Below, in pieces: positions 52,340-60,980 of a DNA stretch of 64,000 nt. Under the pieces are notes generated by a model that saw only the letters and a list, made by a program, of their open reading frames with translations, searched no databases and was not told the DNA's origin. The stretch's first letter is position 1. Each line of letters begins with the position of its first letter. The stretch is taken from positions 248,001 through 312,000 of the forward strand of contig CAWCAJ010000013.1 of the NCBI GenBank assembly GCA_963793465.1, given 5' to 3'. Both the position numbers and the translations under genes were made by a program. This DNA comes from CAJQPP01 sp963793465. Lineage in GTDB: Bacteria; Planctomycetota; Planctomycetia; Pirellulales; Pirellulaceae.

Positions 52340-53470
52340 ATGAAAATTCTTTTTGGCATTGCAGCTCTGTTGGTCGGCACGATTTCAGCGACGATTTTCT
52401 GCCCACCGAAACCTTCAACCAACATCCTGCCGATTCAAGAACCGGGAGCCGCCGATACTCGTGGTTCAACGAACGCTCATACGCCCCGGTACACCGCAGA
52501 TGGACAACTCATTCGGCCCAGGGGATGGCGGAAATGGGTCTACGTTGGCACCCCGCTGACTCCCCACGACATGAACGATGGCCAGGCGGCTTTTCCGGAA
52601 TTTCACAATGTCTACGTTGACCCCGAGAGCTTCGCGACATTCGAAAATACAGGCGTCTTTCCCAACGGTACTCAACTGGTCAAAGAACTGGTTTTGGTTG
52701 GGTCGAAGCAGGCCGTAAGCGGCAATGGCTATTTCATGGGCGATTTTGCTGGACTGGAAGTTGCCATCAAGGATAGTGTTCGATTCAAAGATGAGCCTGG
52801 CGGCTGGGCCTACTTTAGCTTCGGCCACAAGGCGGATTACGAAATGACCGCGCAGGCCTTTCCCAGCGAGTCCTGCAATGCTTGTCATGCTGCCAGCGCC
52901 GACACCGATTTTGTTTTTACGCAGTACTACCCGGTGCTTCGTGAAGCAATGCCCGACGACAAACGCAAGATGATGGATGAGCGAAACGAACAGAGCAAGC
53001 AAATGGATGCCGCGGCCATGCAAGCGGCCGCAAGTGCCATGGGCGCTGGCGAAGTGAAGTCGGCTGATGAGTACGCGCAAAAGGTTTTTGAATGGCTGGC
53101 TGCCGAGAATTACAAAGGATTTCAGTCTGACGCAAAAGTGCATCCCTCCAGCAGCGGGCCAGCTGTGCATGGCGACGTAAAGACATTTTTTAATGATAAG
53201 CTGGCCGCCAGCATGGCGGCGGGAAACAAAATCCATCCAATCGGAGCCATGTCGGTCAAGGAACTTTACAAGGACGGCAACAAAATCGGTTGGGCGTTGG
53301 CCCTAAAATCCAAAGAGGATGACGGCAAAGGCAACGGCTGGTACTGGTATGAAAACTTGAGTACGACCGACAATTCAAAACCGGTTGCCGCGTCGCTCGG
53401 TAATTCAATGTGTGTTGGATGCCATTCACCGGGCCGAGACTTCATTCGAACGGACAGCCTCCTGAAGTAG
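52340..53470 (+). CDS. Two-domain cytochrome P460-like protein
   Basis: The 376-residue product has an N-terminal signal or anchor (MKILFGIAALLVGTISATIF) and two P460-like domains in tandem. The first, about residues 50-205, ends with the haem site CNACH (179-183); the second, about 230-376, ends with CVGCH (358-362). Cytochrome P460 proteins oxidise hydroxylamine or bind NO, with a haem cross-linked to a lysine; candidates are the Lys in FGHKADYEM and the Lys residues before the second site. Whether the cross-link forms cannot be told. ATG at 52340 follows a TTG two codons earlier. Regulation by a Crp/Fnr protein is suggested by the upstream box. Confidence 0.85.
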   Translation: MKILFGIAALLVGTISATIFCPPKPSTNILPIQEPGAADTRGSTNAHTPRYTADGQLIRPRGWRKWVYVGTPLTPHDMNDGQAAFPEFHNVYVDPESFATFENTGVFPNGTQLVKELVLVGSKQAVSGNGYFMGDFAGLEVAIKDSVRFKDEPGGWAYFSFGHKADYEMTAQAFPSESCNACHAASADTDFVFTQYYPVLREAMPDDKRKMMDERNEQSKQMDAAAMQAAASAMGAGEVKSADEYAQKVFEWLAAENYKGFQSDAKVHPSSSGPAVHGDVKTFFNDKLAASMAAGNKIHPIGAMSVKELYKDGNKIGWALALKSKEDDGKGNGWYWYENLSTTDNSKPVAASLGNSMCVGCHSPGRDFIRTDSLLK

Positions 53471-53956
53471 CAATTCTGATATTTCGAATGCGACCAAACA
53501 GACGCCGGACCCCCGATTGCCTTGAGCGTTCAAAGGAAACGGCCTTGGGAACCTGACAATTGGCAACCGCCAAGAGACGCGAGTTACTGCCCGTCCTGAG
53601 AGGCGGATTTGATTCTTCCGTTCCTCGAGTTGTCAGGGTTGGTTCGATTGGCCTGCGGCCGGAACGCCCCTGTCAGGGTACTCGCGTCAGCTCCCAAGGA
53701 CGGATTTGCGCTTTGATGGTTGTTGGATGGTCACTGAAAAGTCCCATTTAATTTCTTGTGCGTGAGTTTCTGATTCCGGCTCATTCCAACGATCGGTATC
53801 CATGTGCCGTTGCGGCAACCATCAGCAACTTGCTCCGCCCCGCTGTGCAAATGGCGTCAACCTGCAAGAATGAGAGGTCATCTTGGACACGCACCTTGCT
53901 TGCCAGCCGAACCGTTTCACGCCTTTTGCATGCCCGGGACAGGATCACCCGCCGTT
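53471..53956. other. Intergenic region upstream of pfk
   Basis: About 490 bases with no gene of recognisable character. The in-frame extension of pfk to 53804 is not family-like. I see no terminator with a T-run after the P460 gene. Confidence 0.5.
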
Positions 53957-55099
53957 ATGGCCAATACCATTGGAATTCTCACCGCTGGCGGCGATACCCC
54001 AGGATTGAACGCGGCCATTCGGGCCGTCGGCAAAGCTGCCATCCAGAATCACACGCATGTGATCGGGTTTCAGGATGGCTTTCGCGGTCTGATCGAGAAT
54101 CGATGCATTCAACTGGGCAGTCGCGAACTCTCGGGGATTCTGACCGTCGGTGGTACCATCCTGGGAACCAGCCGCGTCAAACCCCACAAGATGCAAGTCG
54201 GCTCAAAAACCATCGACATGACCGACGCGGTGATCGAGAATTGCCAACAGCACCACCTGGATGCGCTGGTCTGCATCGGCGGTGGCGGAACGCAGAAGAA
54301 TGCGGCCCGTCTGGCCGAACGCGGCATCCGCATCCTGACACTACCCAAGACGATTGATAATGACGTGGCGGGCACCGACGTGACCTTCGGTTTTGATACC
54401 GCCCTGGGGATCGCCACCGAGGCGATGGACCGCCTGCACAGTACGGCACACAGCCACCACCGCATCATTGTGGTCGAGGTAATGGGACACAACGCCGGTT
54501 GGCTGGCTCTGGGATCGGGACTGGCCGGCGGCGCCGACGTGATATTGATTCCCGAGGTTCCCTACCAGGTGGAGCTGATTGCGGAATCCATCAAGCAACG
54601 CAGTCGCAGTGGTAAACGATTCAGCATCGTCGCCGTCAGCGAGGGTGCCATGTCACAGGCTCAGGCTCGGGAATTTCACGAGGCGGAACAAGCTCTGCAG
54701 GCCGCGCGGGAACTTCCCGCCGATTGCGCGGACAAGTCGGCTCAGAAACAACAGGCCAAGAAGCGTCTGGTGGAAGTCGAACGGCGGCGGTCCAACAACA
54801 CCATGCGTGTCTCCGCGGAACTGGAGGTCTTAACCGGTTTGGAGTCCCGTGTCACGATCCTCGGTCACGTGCAACGTGGCGGTACTCCTTCGGCCGCCGA
54901 TCGGATTCTGGCCACCCGTTTGGGTACTGCCTGCGCCGAGTTTTTACAGCAAGGGAAATCGAATGTCCTGGTCGCCTCGCGCGGGGAATCTGCGGTGGCG
55001 GTCCCCCTGCAGGAGATCGCGGGCCAACGCAAGACCGTCCCTGCCGATCATCCCTGGTTGCGGGCGGCACGAGAAGTCGGTGTCTGTCTGGGAGATTGA
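53957..55099 (+). CDS. pfkA: 6-phosphofructokinase with altered catalytic loop
   Basis: The 380-residue product is a PFK-family enzyme: ILTAGGDTPGLNAAIRAV, GGTILGTSR, LPKTIDNDVAGTD, MGHNAGWLAL and VTILGHVQRGGTPSAADRIL are all present. Two positions deserve attention. The loop that reads GGDGS in E. coli PfkA is GGGGT here (108-112), so the Mg-binding Asp103 is Gly110. Lys131 stands where ATP-PFKs have Gly124 and PPi-PFKs have Lys. The phosphoryl donor is therefore uncertain. An insert of about 45 residues precedes the VTILGHVQRGG segment. ATG at 53957 fits the family's start; the frame is open to 53804. Confidence 0.92.
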   Translation: MANTIGILTAGGDTPGLNAAIRAVGKAAIQNHTHVIGFQDGFRGLIENRCIQLGSRELSGILTVGGTILGTSRVKPHKMQVGSKTIDMTDAVIENCQQHHLDALVCIGGGGTQKNAARLAERGIRILTLPKTIDNDVAGTDVTFGFDTALGIATEAMDRLHSTAHSHHRIIVVEVMGHNAGWLALGSGLAGGADVILIPEVPYQVELIAESIKQRSRSGKRFSIVAVSEGAMSQAQAREFHEAEQALQAARELPADCADKSAQKQQAKKRLVEVERRRSNNTMRVSAELEVLTGLESRVTILGHVQRGGTPSAADRILATRLGTACAEFLQQGKSNVLVASRGESAVAVPLQEIAGQRKTVPADHPWLRAAREVGVCLGD

Positions 55100-55219
55100 G
55101 GACGCCGCGAGCCGGGTCAAGCACAGGTTAACGCGTTTCGTCTCGGTGTCGCGTGATTGCCTTCACAAGGCTGGAACAAAATCAGTGCAGTACACGCGAT
55201 CACGTGCGTGCAACTCGCA

Positions 55220-56140
55220 TTAACGATTGCCCTCCAGCGCCTTTTTCCAGGCGTCCTGCAAAGCTTTTTGTCCTGCTTCTCCGGCAGAATTCAAAATCGT
55301 TTCCCCCAGGGTAGGGGCTGGCTGTCCGGGTTGTGGGGCCACTTGCCAACTGCCCGGCGTATCGATCGGTGGTGCCTGAAAGGTCCCATTGCCCTGGGTA
55401 TTCGGTTGCTGGTTGGACGGACTGCCGCCGGGGCTTCCCCAACGATCCAATGCACCCTGAAACATCGATTGCGGGGTCTGCCCCCCTCCGGTGACCGGCT
55501 GCAAACTTCCCACATGGGCATTCGGGCCGTCCCAGGCCTGGCTCAGGTTGGGGTTGCTCAACAGGTTCTGCATTTCCTGTTTCAATGAGTCCGACAACAG
55601 GCCTTCGGGGGGAGCATCATCTTTGTGCTCCGCCATCTGGCCGTGAAATTTTTCAATGTAGGGATTGATGTACTTGCCGATCTCATCGGGCACCACGCCA
55701 TCGGCATGTCCCAACACGCGAGCGATGTAATTGCCGCTGTAAGAAGTACAGATCATGCGGCAGGCTCGGTCACCCAACAGCGATACGCCGAACAGAGTTA
55801 CCAGGGTGCAAATCAAAAATCCCTTCACACCGCCTAACAGGGCTCCAAACTGCTTGTCAAAACCCTTCAGGTGCATGCGTTCAATGGTGCTTTTGACGAA
55901 CCCGAACCCCAGCCAGATCACCAAGGATGTGCCCAGAAACAAAATGAACATGGCCAGGAATCGATTCCAACTGGGATCCCCTCCGATCATATTGGCCAGT
56001 GGCTCATTAAAATTCCGCGCCACCAGGTAGCTCACGATCATGGCCGCCAACGAGGCGACCTGCCAGGCGAAACCTTTCCAGTAGCCAAAGAAGATCGCGA
56101 TGCCAAGCACAGCGATCATGACCAGATCGTAGATTTGCAT
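55220..56140 (-). CDS. CvpA-family membrane protein with Pro/Gln-rich tail
   Basis: The 306-residue product begins with a CvpA domain of four transmembrane segments (YDLVMIAVLGIAIFFGYWKG, VASLAAMIVSYLVAR, FLAMFILFLGTSLVIWLGFG and LLGGVKGFLICTLVTLFGVS). The remaining 150 residues are soluble and rich in Pro, Gln, Gly and Asn. CvpA proteins are linked to colicin V production and envelope stress in enterobacteria; the planctomycete role is unknown. AGGAG lies nine bases before the ATG at 56140. It is divergent from the DUF457-like gene and convergent with pfk. Confidence 0.87.
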   Translation of the reverse strand: MQIYDLVMIAVLGIAIFFGYWKGFAWQVASLAAMIVSYLVARNFNEPLANMIGGDPSWNRFLAMFILFLGTSLVIWLGFGFVKSTIERMHLKGFDKQFGALLGGVKGFLICTLVTLFGVSLLGDRACRMICTSYSGNYIARVLGHADGVVPDEIGKYINPYIEKFHGQMAEHKDDAPPEGLLSDSLKQEMQNLLSNPNLSQAWDGPNAHVGSLQPVTGGGQTPQSMFQGALDRWGSPGGSPSNQQPNTQGNGTFQAPPIDTPGSWQVAPQPGQPAPTLGETILNSAGEAGQKALQDAWKKALEGNR

Positions 56141-56409
56141 TTCAGTTTGCTCCTGCCAGCTTCTGGCACCTTGGCCCGGGAAATTTTTGCGGGAGTATAG
56201 AGATTGATTCTGCCCGGACATAGACCAAGTTGGCGGAGCAACTGGAACCTGCGGAATCGCCAGGTACCCGTATCGCTGCCGCCTCCCGATGCCGACGGAT
56301 GGAGTCGCTCAGCAAGCAATGTCACGTTGGATTGCCCTCGAACAAAGCGGCCGTTTCCTGTATTGATCCTGCCCAAAACCTTGGCGAAATTAATGAGTTC
56401 TGCAGCTCG

Positions 56410-57159
56410 ATGGCTGACTTCAAGACCCACATTTCAACCAGCACGATCGTAGGCATTGGCTACGGCGTCGGCGCCTACTTTGCCTGGGAGATCCCCTTTC
56501 AGCAATGCGTGATTGCAGCGGGTTTGTGCAGTGTGGCTGGCATGTTGCCGGATCTGGACAGCGATTCCGGGATACCAGTTCGTGAGACGGTTTGCTTTCT
56601 GTCCGCGGTGATACCGGCCCTGATGATCTCCCGCTTCCAGGCTCTGGGTATGTCGGCAGAGGAAATCGTGTTTGCCTCGGTCCTGATCTACATCGGGTTT
56701 CGTTTCGGTGTCGGTCGCATCTTTAAACGCTATACCGTGCATCGCGGCATGTGGCACAGTATTCCGGCCGCCATGATCGCCGGGCTAACCACCTATCTGG
56801 TCAGCTTTTCACCCGAATTTGGCATGCGGATATTCAAGGCCTGGGCTGTGGTGATGGGGTTCCTGACGCACCTGATTCTGGACGAGATGTACTCCGTGGA
56901 TTTACGTGGACAAGCAATCCCTCGCCTGAAGAAGTCATTCGGCACGGCCCTGAAGTTTTTTAGCAACAGCCCATGGGGTAACATCTCCACCTATGGCAAG
57001 CTGGCCTTGTTGATCGTGATCGTGATGGGAGACGCCAGCGTGATGGCGTTGTTCGATGCGCAACCTCTGGAATTGCCGGTTCTGAAGGGCCGCACCACGG
57101 AATACCTGGGCGAGATCCTGCCCGAGTTGGAGCAACAAGCGGAATCCCTCCGTCGCTAA
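56410..57159 (+). CDS. Membrane-bound metal-dependent hydrolase-like protein (YdjM/DUF457 type)
   Basis: The 249-residue product has several transmembrane segments and the His/Asp pattern of this group: MADFKTHIS at the start, LPDLDSDSG, TVHRGMWHSIPAA and LTHLILDEMYSVD. These residues resemble a phospholipase-like metal site in a membrane setting, but no substrate is established for the family. ATG at 56410 is the natural start; the frame is open to 56230 without conserved features. Its TAA stop begins an 18-bp tandem duplication. Confidence 0.85.
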   Translation: MADFKTHISTSTIVGIGYGVGAYFAWEIPFQQCVIAAGLCSVAGMLPDLDSDSGIPVRETVCFLSAVIPALMISRFQALGMSAEEIVFASVLIYIGFRFGVGRIFKRYTVHRGMWHSIPAAMIAGLTTYLVSFSPEFGMRIFKAWAVVMGFLTHLILDEMYSVDLRGQAIPRLKKSFGTALKFFSNSPWGNISTYGKLALLIVIVMGDASVMALFDAQPLELPVLKGRTTEYLGEILPELEQQAESLRR

Positions 57160-57192
57160 CGCGAAATCACGATCTAACGCGAAATCACGATC
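57157..57192. repeat. 18-bp tandem duplication beginning at a stop codon
   Basis: The 18-base unit TAACGCGAAATCACGATC occurs twice in perfect tandem. The first three bases are the TAA stop of the preceding gene, so the duplication starts exactly at the stop codon. Confidence 0.92.
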
Positions 57193-57487
57193 CATTCCCA
57201 CAGTGTCGCGTGCCACACAAAGCAGACCTGTCGGCCTGCGCCCCCCTGCTTGAGTGACGGAGAGTCTGCTGGCTAAATGGACGATTTGAATCGCTTCGTT
57301 CGCCAAAAAGGCAACTTTTTTCGATGCATCTGCAGGCACCCCCTGCCCTGCAGGCGAGAATCGCTTGAATCGAAACGCCGTGAAGCGTAGATTGGAGTGC
57401 AGGCATTCGTTATCACGACGCCCTGATTCGACCTCTGTCTTGCCAGTCAGATCACCCCACCTGCGCTTTTACACCACTCCCGAAGCC
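57160..57487. other. Intergenic region, no gene seen
   Basis: After the 18-bp duplication the stretch contains no frame with protein character; the in-frame extension of the next gene back to 57365 is Arg/Ser-rich and not conserved in style. No terminator with a clear T-run is visible. Confidence 0.5.
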
Positions 57488-57928
57488 ATGCTCCATCGAA
57501 TCTTCCTGCCTGCTTTGTTGGCTATCCTGTTTACCTGGGGGACGACTCAACTGGCCTCCGCACAAGTGTTGGAAGCCGAGGCCTGCTATGTCGACGATCT
57601 GAATTCGGACGGTGTCTGGGACTTGTTGTTTATTGATCGGGATGGCGACGGCCAAATCGATGATCACATTTACAATCTGGCAGGCTTCTATCTGTACCCT
57701 ATTTGGCGGGGTGGCATTCTGGATCCGGTGGAGCCGCTCAAACAATGGATTCCCACGATTGACTGCCGCGAGCTGGAAATCTGGTTCAACATCAAGGACG
57801 GGCCAGTCAAGAATCCGGCCAACATCGAAGACGGTTTCGTTTCGCCCAATGATGACAACACCGATTCTGAATTGATCGAGCTGGGACCACCGCTCTTACG
57901 GTTACCACCGTCCGCCCCGGGCCGATAA
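57488..57928 (+). CDS. Small secreted protein with EF-hand-like loops
   Basis: The 146-residue product has a signal peptide (IFLPALLAILFTWGTTQLASA) and two adjacent calcium-binding-type loops, DDLNSDGVWD and DRDGDGQIDD, within the first 40 mature residues. This pattern is like that of dockerin and thrombospondin-type repeats, which bind calcium outside the cell. The rest is polar with acidic stretches (SPNDDNTDSELIEL). ATG at 57488 lies directly before the signal peptide. It is convergent with dtd. The function is unknown. Confidence 0.75.
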   Translation: MLHRIFLPALLAILFTWGTTQLASAQVLEAEACYVDDLNSDGVWDLLFIDRDGDGQIDDHIYNLAGFYLYPIWRGGILDPVEPLKQWIPTIDCRELEIWFNIKDGPVKNPANIEDGFVSPNDDNTDSELIELGPPLLRLPPSAPGR

Positions 57929-57948
57929 GCGGCTCACCCCGCAACCAG

Positions 57949-58398
57949 TCAGAACAGTTTATCTGTATCCAACAGGATGGTAACCGGACCGTCATTGACT
58001 AACTCGACCTGCATGTCCGCCTGGAACTGGCCTGTGCCAATGGGGACACCCCGAGACCGAATTTCGTCGACGAACCTCTGATAGAGACGGCGACCGGTTT
58101 CGGGATCAGCGGCGGCCACGAAACTGGGACGTCGACCCTTTCTCGCGTCACCGTATAATGTGAACTGGCTGATCGCCAGCACGGAGCCCGCCACATCGAT
58201 CAGTGATCGATTCATCTTGCCCGCTTGGTCATTAAAAATACGCAGCTCGGTGATTTTGGTGGCCAGGCTGATGGCCTGAAAATCTTGATCCCCCTGCCCT
58301 ACCCCCAACAACACCACCAGGCCCTGGCCGATCTCGCCGATTGACTGACCATCGACCGAAACGTTGGCTCGAGAGACGCGTTGAACGCAGGCACGCAT
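57949..58398 (-). CDS. dtd: D-aminoacyl-tRNA deacylase
   Basis: Dtd removes D-amino acids (and glycine) wrongly attached to tRNA. The 149-residue product has the conserved start MRACVQRVSRANVSVDGQ, the active-site segment AISQFTLYGDARKGRRPSF, and the C-terminal VNDGPVTILLDT with the Gly-Pro motif that ensures rejection of L-residues. Length is typical. It is divergent from pdxA, with 64 bases between starts. Confidence 0.96.
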   Translation of the reverse strand: MRACVQRVSRANVSVDGQSIGEIGQGLVVLLGVGQGDQDFQAISLATKITELRIFNDQAGKMNRSLIDVAGSVLAISQFTLYGDARKGRRPSFVAAADPETGRRLYQRFVDEIRSRGVPIGTGQFQADMQVELVNDGPVTILLDTDKLF

Positions 58399-58462
58399 GG
58401 AAAATCCTCACAGGAAGCGTAAAAGTCCGTGAACCGGAAACGGCAATGCCTACAATTCAAAC

Positions 58463-59539
58463 ATGAAAGAACTTCCACGAAAACCAGTCATCGCCTTAAC
58501 CATGGGTGACCCTGCGGGAATCGGACCCGAAATTATTGCTCGCGGCTGGACAGAAATGGTCGGCAGCAATGAATTTCAGTTTGTCGTGTTTGGAAATCCC
58601 CAGCGAATGCGTGGAGCGATCGAGACCATGAGTCTGGATCTGCAGGTCCGGGAACTGGCGGACCCAGGGGATGCTGGCCGGACCGCAACGCCGCCGGACG
58701 CAGCACCCTTGCTGGTGATACCAACCGGTCCCCATGCGGCTGCCGAGGTCGTTCCCGGGCAAGTCAGTGCTCTGGCCGGTCGGGCCGCTTTTGATTATTT
58801 GGACGCGGCCATCCATGCCACGTTGCAGGGAGATTGTGCGGCGATCGTCACGGCGCCGATCAACAAGGAGTCCATCCGCATGGCAGGCGTGGCCTTTCCC
58901 GGCCACACCGAAATTTTGGCGGCCCGCTGCGGTGTGCTCAACTTTGCCATGATGCTCTATATCCCCGAGGGACAGCAGGTCGGTGGGGAGATTGGATTGG
59001 GTGTGGTTCACACGACCTTGCACCAGTCACTGCGAACGGCATTGGATGATCTTTCGGTGGACTCGATTTTGGCCAATTGCCATTTGGCAAACGACTTTGC
59101 CAATGCCTCTCTGAGCTATCTGGGTCTGACCCGACCAGCTCGCATTGCCGTGGCGGCGCTGAATCCGCACGCTGGCGAGAATGGTTTGTTTGGTGACGAA
59201 GAGTCGCGAATCATCGCTCCCGCCGTCCGGCAGGCTCGACAGATGGGAATCGATTGCTGCGGTCCGCTTTCCTGCGACACATTGATGGGGCGGGCCGTCC
59301 GCGGAGAGTTCGACATGGTCGTGGCCATGTATCACGACCAGGGACACATTGCCCTGAAACTGCTGGGGATGCATAAAGCCGTGAACGTCACCCTGGGTCT
59401 GCCCATCGTACGCACCAGCGTGGCGCATGGCACGGCCTTTGAAATCGCTGGTCAAGGTTCAGCGGATCCGACCAGCCTGCTGCGGGCCGTTGCCGTTGCC
59501 GAACGACTGGTCGCACAACGCCACCACCCGGATACGTAG
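58463..59539 (+). CDS. pdxA: 4-hydroxythreonine-4-phosphate dehydrogenase
   Basis: PdxA oxidises 4-phosphohydroxy-L-threonine in the DXP-dependent pathway to pyridoxal phosphate. The 358-residue product has the start ALTMGDPAGIGPEII, TAPINKESI, FPGHTEIL (metal-binding His), VVHTTLHQSL (second metal His), NPHAGENGLFG and AMYHDQGHIALK (third His). All ligands are present. It stands near no other pyridoxal gene. The convergent gene downstream ends 15 bases after its stop. Confidence 0.96.
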   Translation: MKELPRKPVIALTMGDPAGIGPEIIARGWTEMVGSNEFQFVVFGNPQRMRGAIETMSLDLQVRELADPGDAGRTATPPDAAPLLVIPTGPHAAAEVVPGQVSALAGRAAFDYLDAAIHATLQGDCAAIVTAPINKESIRMAGVAFPGHTEILAARCGVLNFAMMLYIPEGQQVGGEIGLGVVHTTLHQSLRTALDDLSVDSILANCHLANDFANASLSYLGLTRPARIAVAALNPHAGENGLFGDEESRIIAPAVRQARQMGIDCCGPLSCDTLMGRAVRGEFDMVVAMYHDQGHIALKLLGMHKAVNVTLGLPIVRTSVAHGTAFEIAGQGSADPTSLLRAVAVAERLVAQRHHPDT

Positions 59540-59553
59540 CTGGCACAGGCACG

Positions 59554-60564
59554 TCAGCGGGTAAATTGCATGATCCGCTTGCGATAGAACTCGGTGGAAT
59601 CCACCGGCTTGGTTTCCACACTGGGAATCGAAAACATCTCGTCGGACAGGTTTAGCGCCTGTTTGACTTCAAACAACTCCAGGACCGCAACTTCGTTGGC
59701 CACGGCTTGACCATCCGACAGGGTGTACTGTTCGAATACCACGCGATAGGGAAAGTAGGGGAATCGCTGATCCGCCCCCAGGGTCAACTTGACTCGGTGC
59801 GGAAGATGCTTGGGTAACTGTTGCCAGCGAACCGCTCCGTCGCGAGCAGCTTGTGCTGAGAGCTGTCCTTCCAGCAATCGTTCCAGTGCGGACGGGTTCC
59901 ACTCACCGGTACAGATCAACACCGGAATCGAGTCCAGTGTTCCCTCTTCGACCTCGGTAAACAGGAAGTGTGTGGACAGTTGTTCCATCAGACCCGTCAG
60001 GCTGCCGACCGACAGCCAACTGTCCACGCGACTGGGAGTCGGCATTTCGTTCTGCAGCGAATCCAGCTGCCGCAGATCCACAAATTCCAGTTTGGTTTTG
60101 TCACCGGCCATCGACAGCGTGTAGAGCTTGTCGCCGTCACAAAACTGGTGAATCTGAACTGTGGATTGATTGAATCCGAATTCAAACTGCAAGCGTGTCA
60201 GACGGGTCCCCTGCCCTTTCTGATAATAGTGGCCGGGACCACTGATTCGTTCGCCGAACAGGTGAATCTTGTAACGCAAACGAGCCTTCAATGGGGGAGA
60301 ATGATTGAGGGCCCGAGCGGCGGTGCGAATCAGATCATTGTGGTTGGCATGGGCGTCGGAAGCCGCTCGGTCCGGGCTGCGGGCAATCCGCAGGTTTTCC
60401 TGGGCAGGGGCCTTGCGAACCAGGATGGGCTGGGGTTGAACACCCCGCCCCTGTTGCCCAGTCGACGGCAGACCATCGACACCATTTCCCGAAACGGAAA
60501 GCGTGATAGCGGCGACGATTCCACCTGCCAGCATCACAATCGCCAGTGTTATTTCCGATTTCAT
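59554..60564 (-). CDS. Periplasmic protein, LolA-like fold suspected
   Basis: The 336-residue product has an N-terminal membrane or signal segment (LAIVMLAGGIVAAITLSV), a low-complexity linker, and a beta-rich domain with LKARLRYKIHLFGERISG, YYQKGQGTRLTRLQF, VQIHQFCDGDKLYTL and later RVVFEQYTLSDGQAV. The alternating strands and the phrase about a measured surface resemble LolA/LppX-like lipoprotein carriers, but this is inference. Similar hypothetical proteins occur across planctomycetes. ATG at 60564 was chosen; the frame is open to 60624. It is divergent from the lipoprotein gene at 60981. Confidence 0.75.
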   Translation of the reverse strand: MKSEITLAIVMLAGGIVAAITLSVSGNGVDGLPSTGQQGRGVQPQPILVRKAPAQENLRIARSPDRAASDAHANHNDLIRTAARALNHSPPLKARLRYKIHLFGERISGPGHYYQKGQGTRLTRLQFEFGFNQSTVQIHQFCDGDKLYTLSMAGDKTKLEFVDLRQLDSLQNEMPTPSRVDSWLSVGSLTGLMEQLSTHFLFTEVEEGTLDSIPVLICTGEWNPSALERLLEGQLSAQAARDGAVRWQQLPKHLPHRVKLTLGADQRFPYFPYRVVFEQYTLSDGQAVANEVAVLELFEVKQALNLSDEMFSIPSVETKPVDSTEFYRKRIMQFTR

Positions 60565-60980
60565 GTTCGGGTTATATGGAATTTTCCAAAGAAACTCGTT
60601 GTAGCAGGCCGAACATAGATACAACCAGGGAACTGGCGGTCAGACCCGTGCGCCCGACACGCGAGACGGATTTTGCAAGTTGGGTGATTTCCACAGCCCC
60701 TGGAGCGTGCCAGATCAACGAAGGGAATCGTTGATTCTCGGCGCGGCATTTTAGAAGGACCTCGAAACAACGTCTACGTCATTAAATGGCCTGAAAGCGG
60801 CCATTTTCGAGGCGGCGAACCATTTCGATCCGGAAAGAATGTACGAGCCAAGACCCATCGCCAGACGAGGAATCTCGTCGGGCGGTACCCGATGCGACGC
60901 CTCATCACACCGAAGGCCGCGAATGTCTGTCGAGCTCGTCTCGAGCGAACAGGCAAAAGATACATCCAAGGGGGAAACTA
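60565..60980. other. Divergent intergenic region with two hairpins
   Basis: No gene is visible on either strand. Two perfect inverted repeats occur: 60714-60735 (ATCAACGA, six-base loop, TCGTTGAT) and 60784-60806 (AAATGGCC, seven-base loop, GGCCATTT). Neither is followed by a T-run long enough for a standard terminator. They could be operators or leader structures of the downstream lipoprotein gene. Confidence 0.55.
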
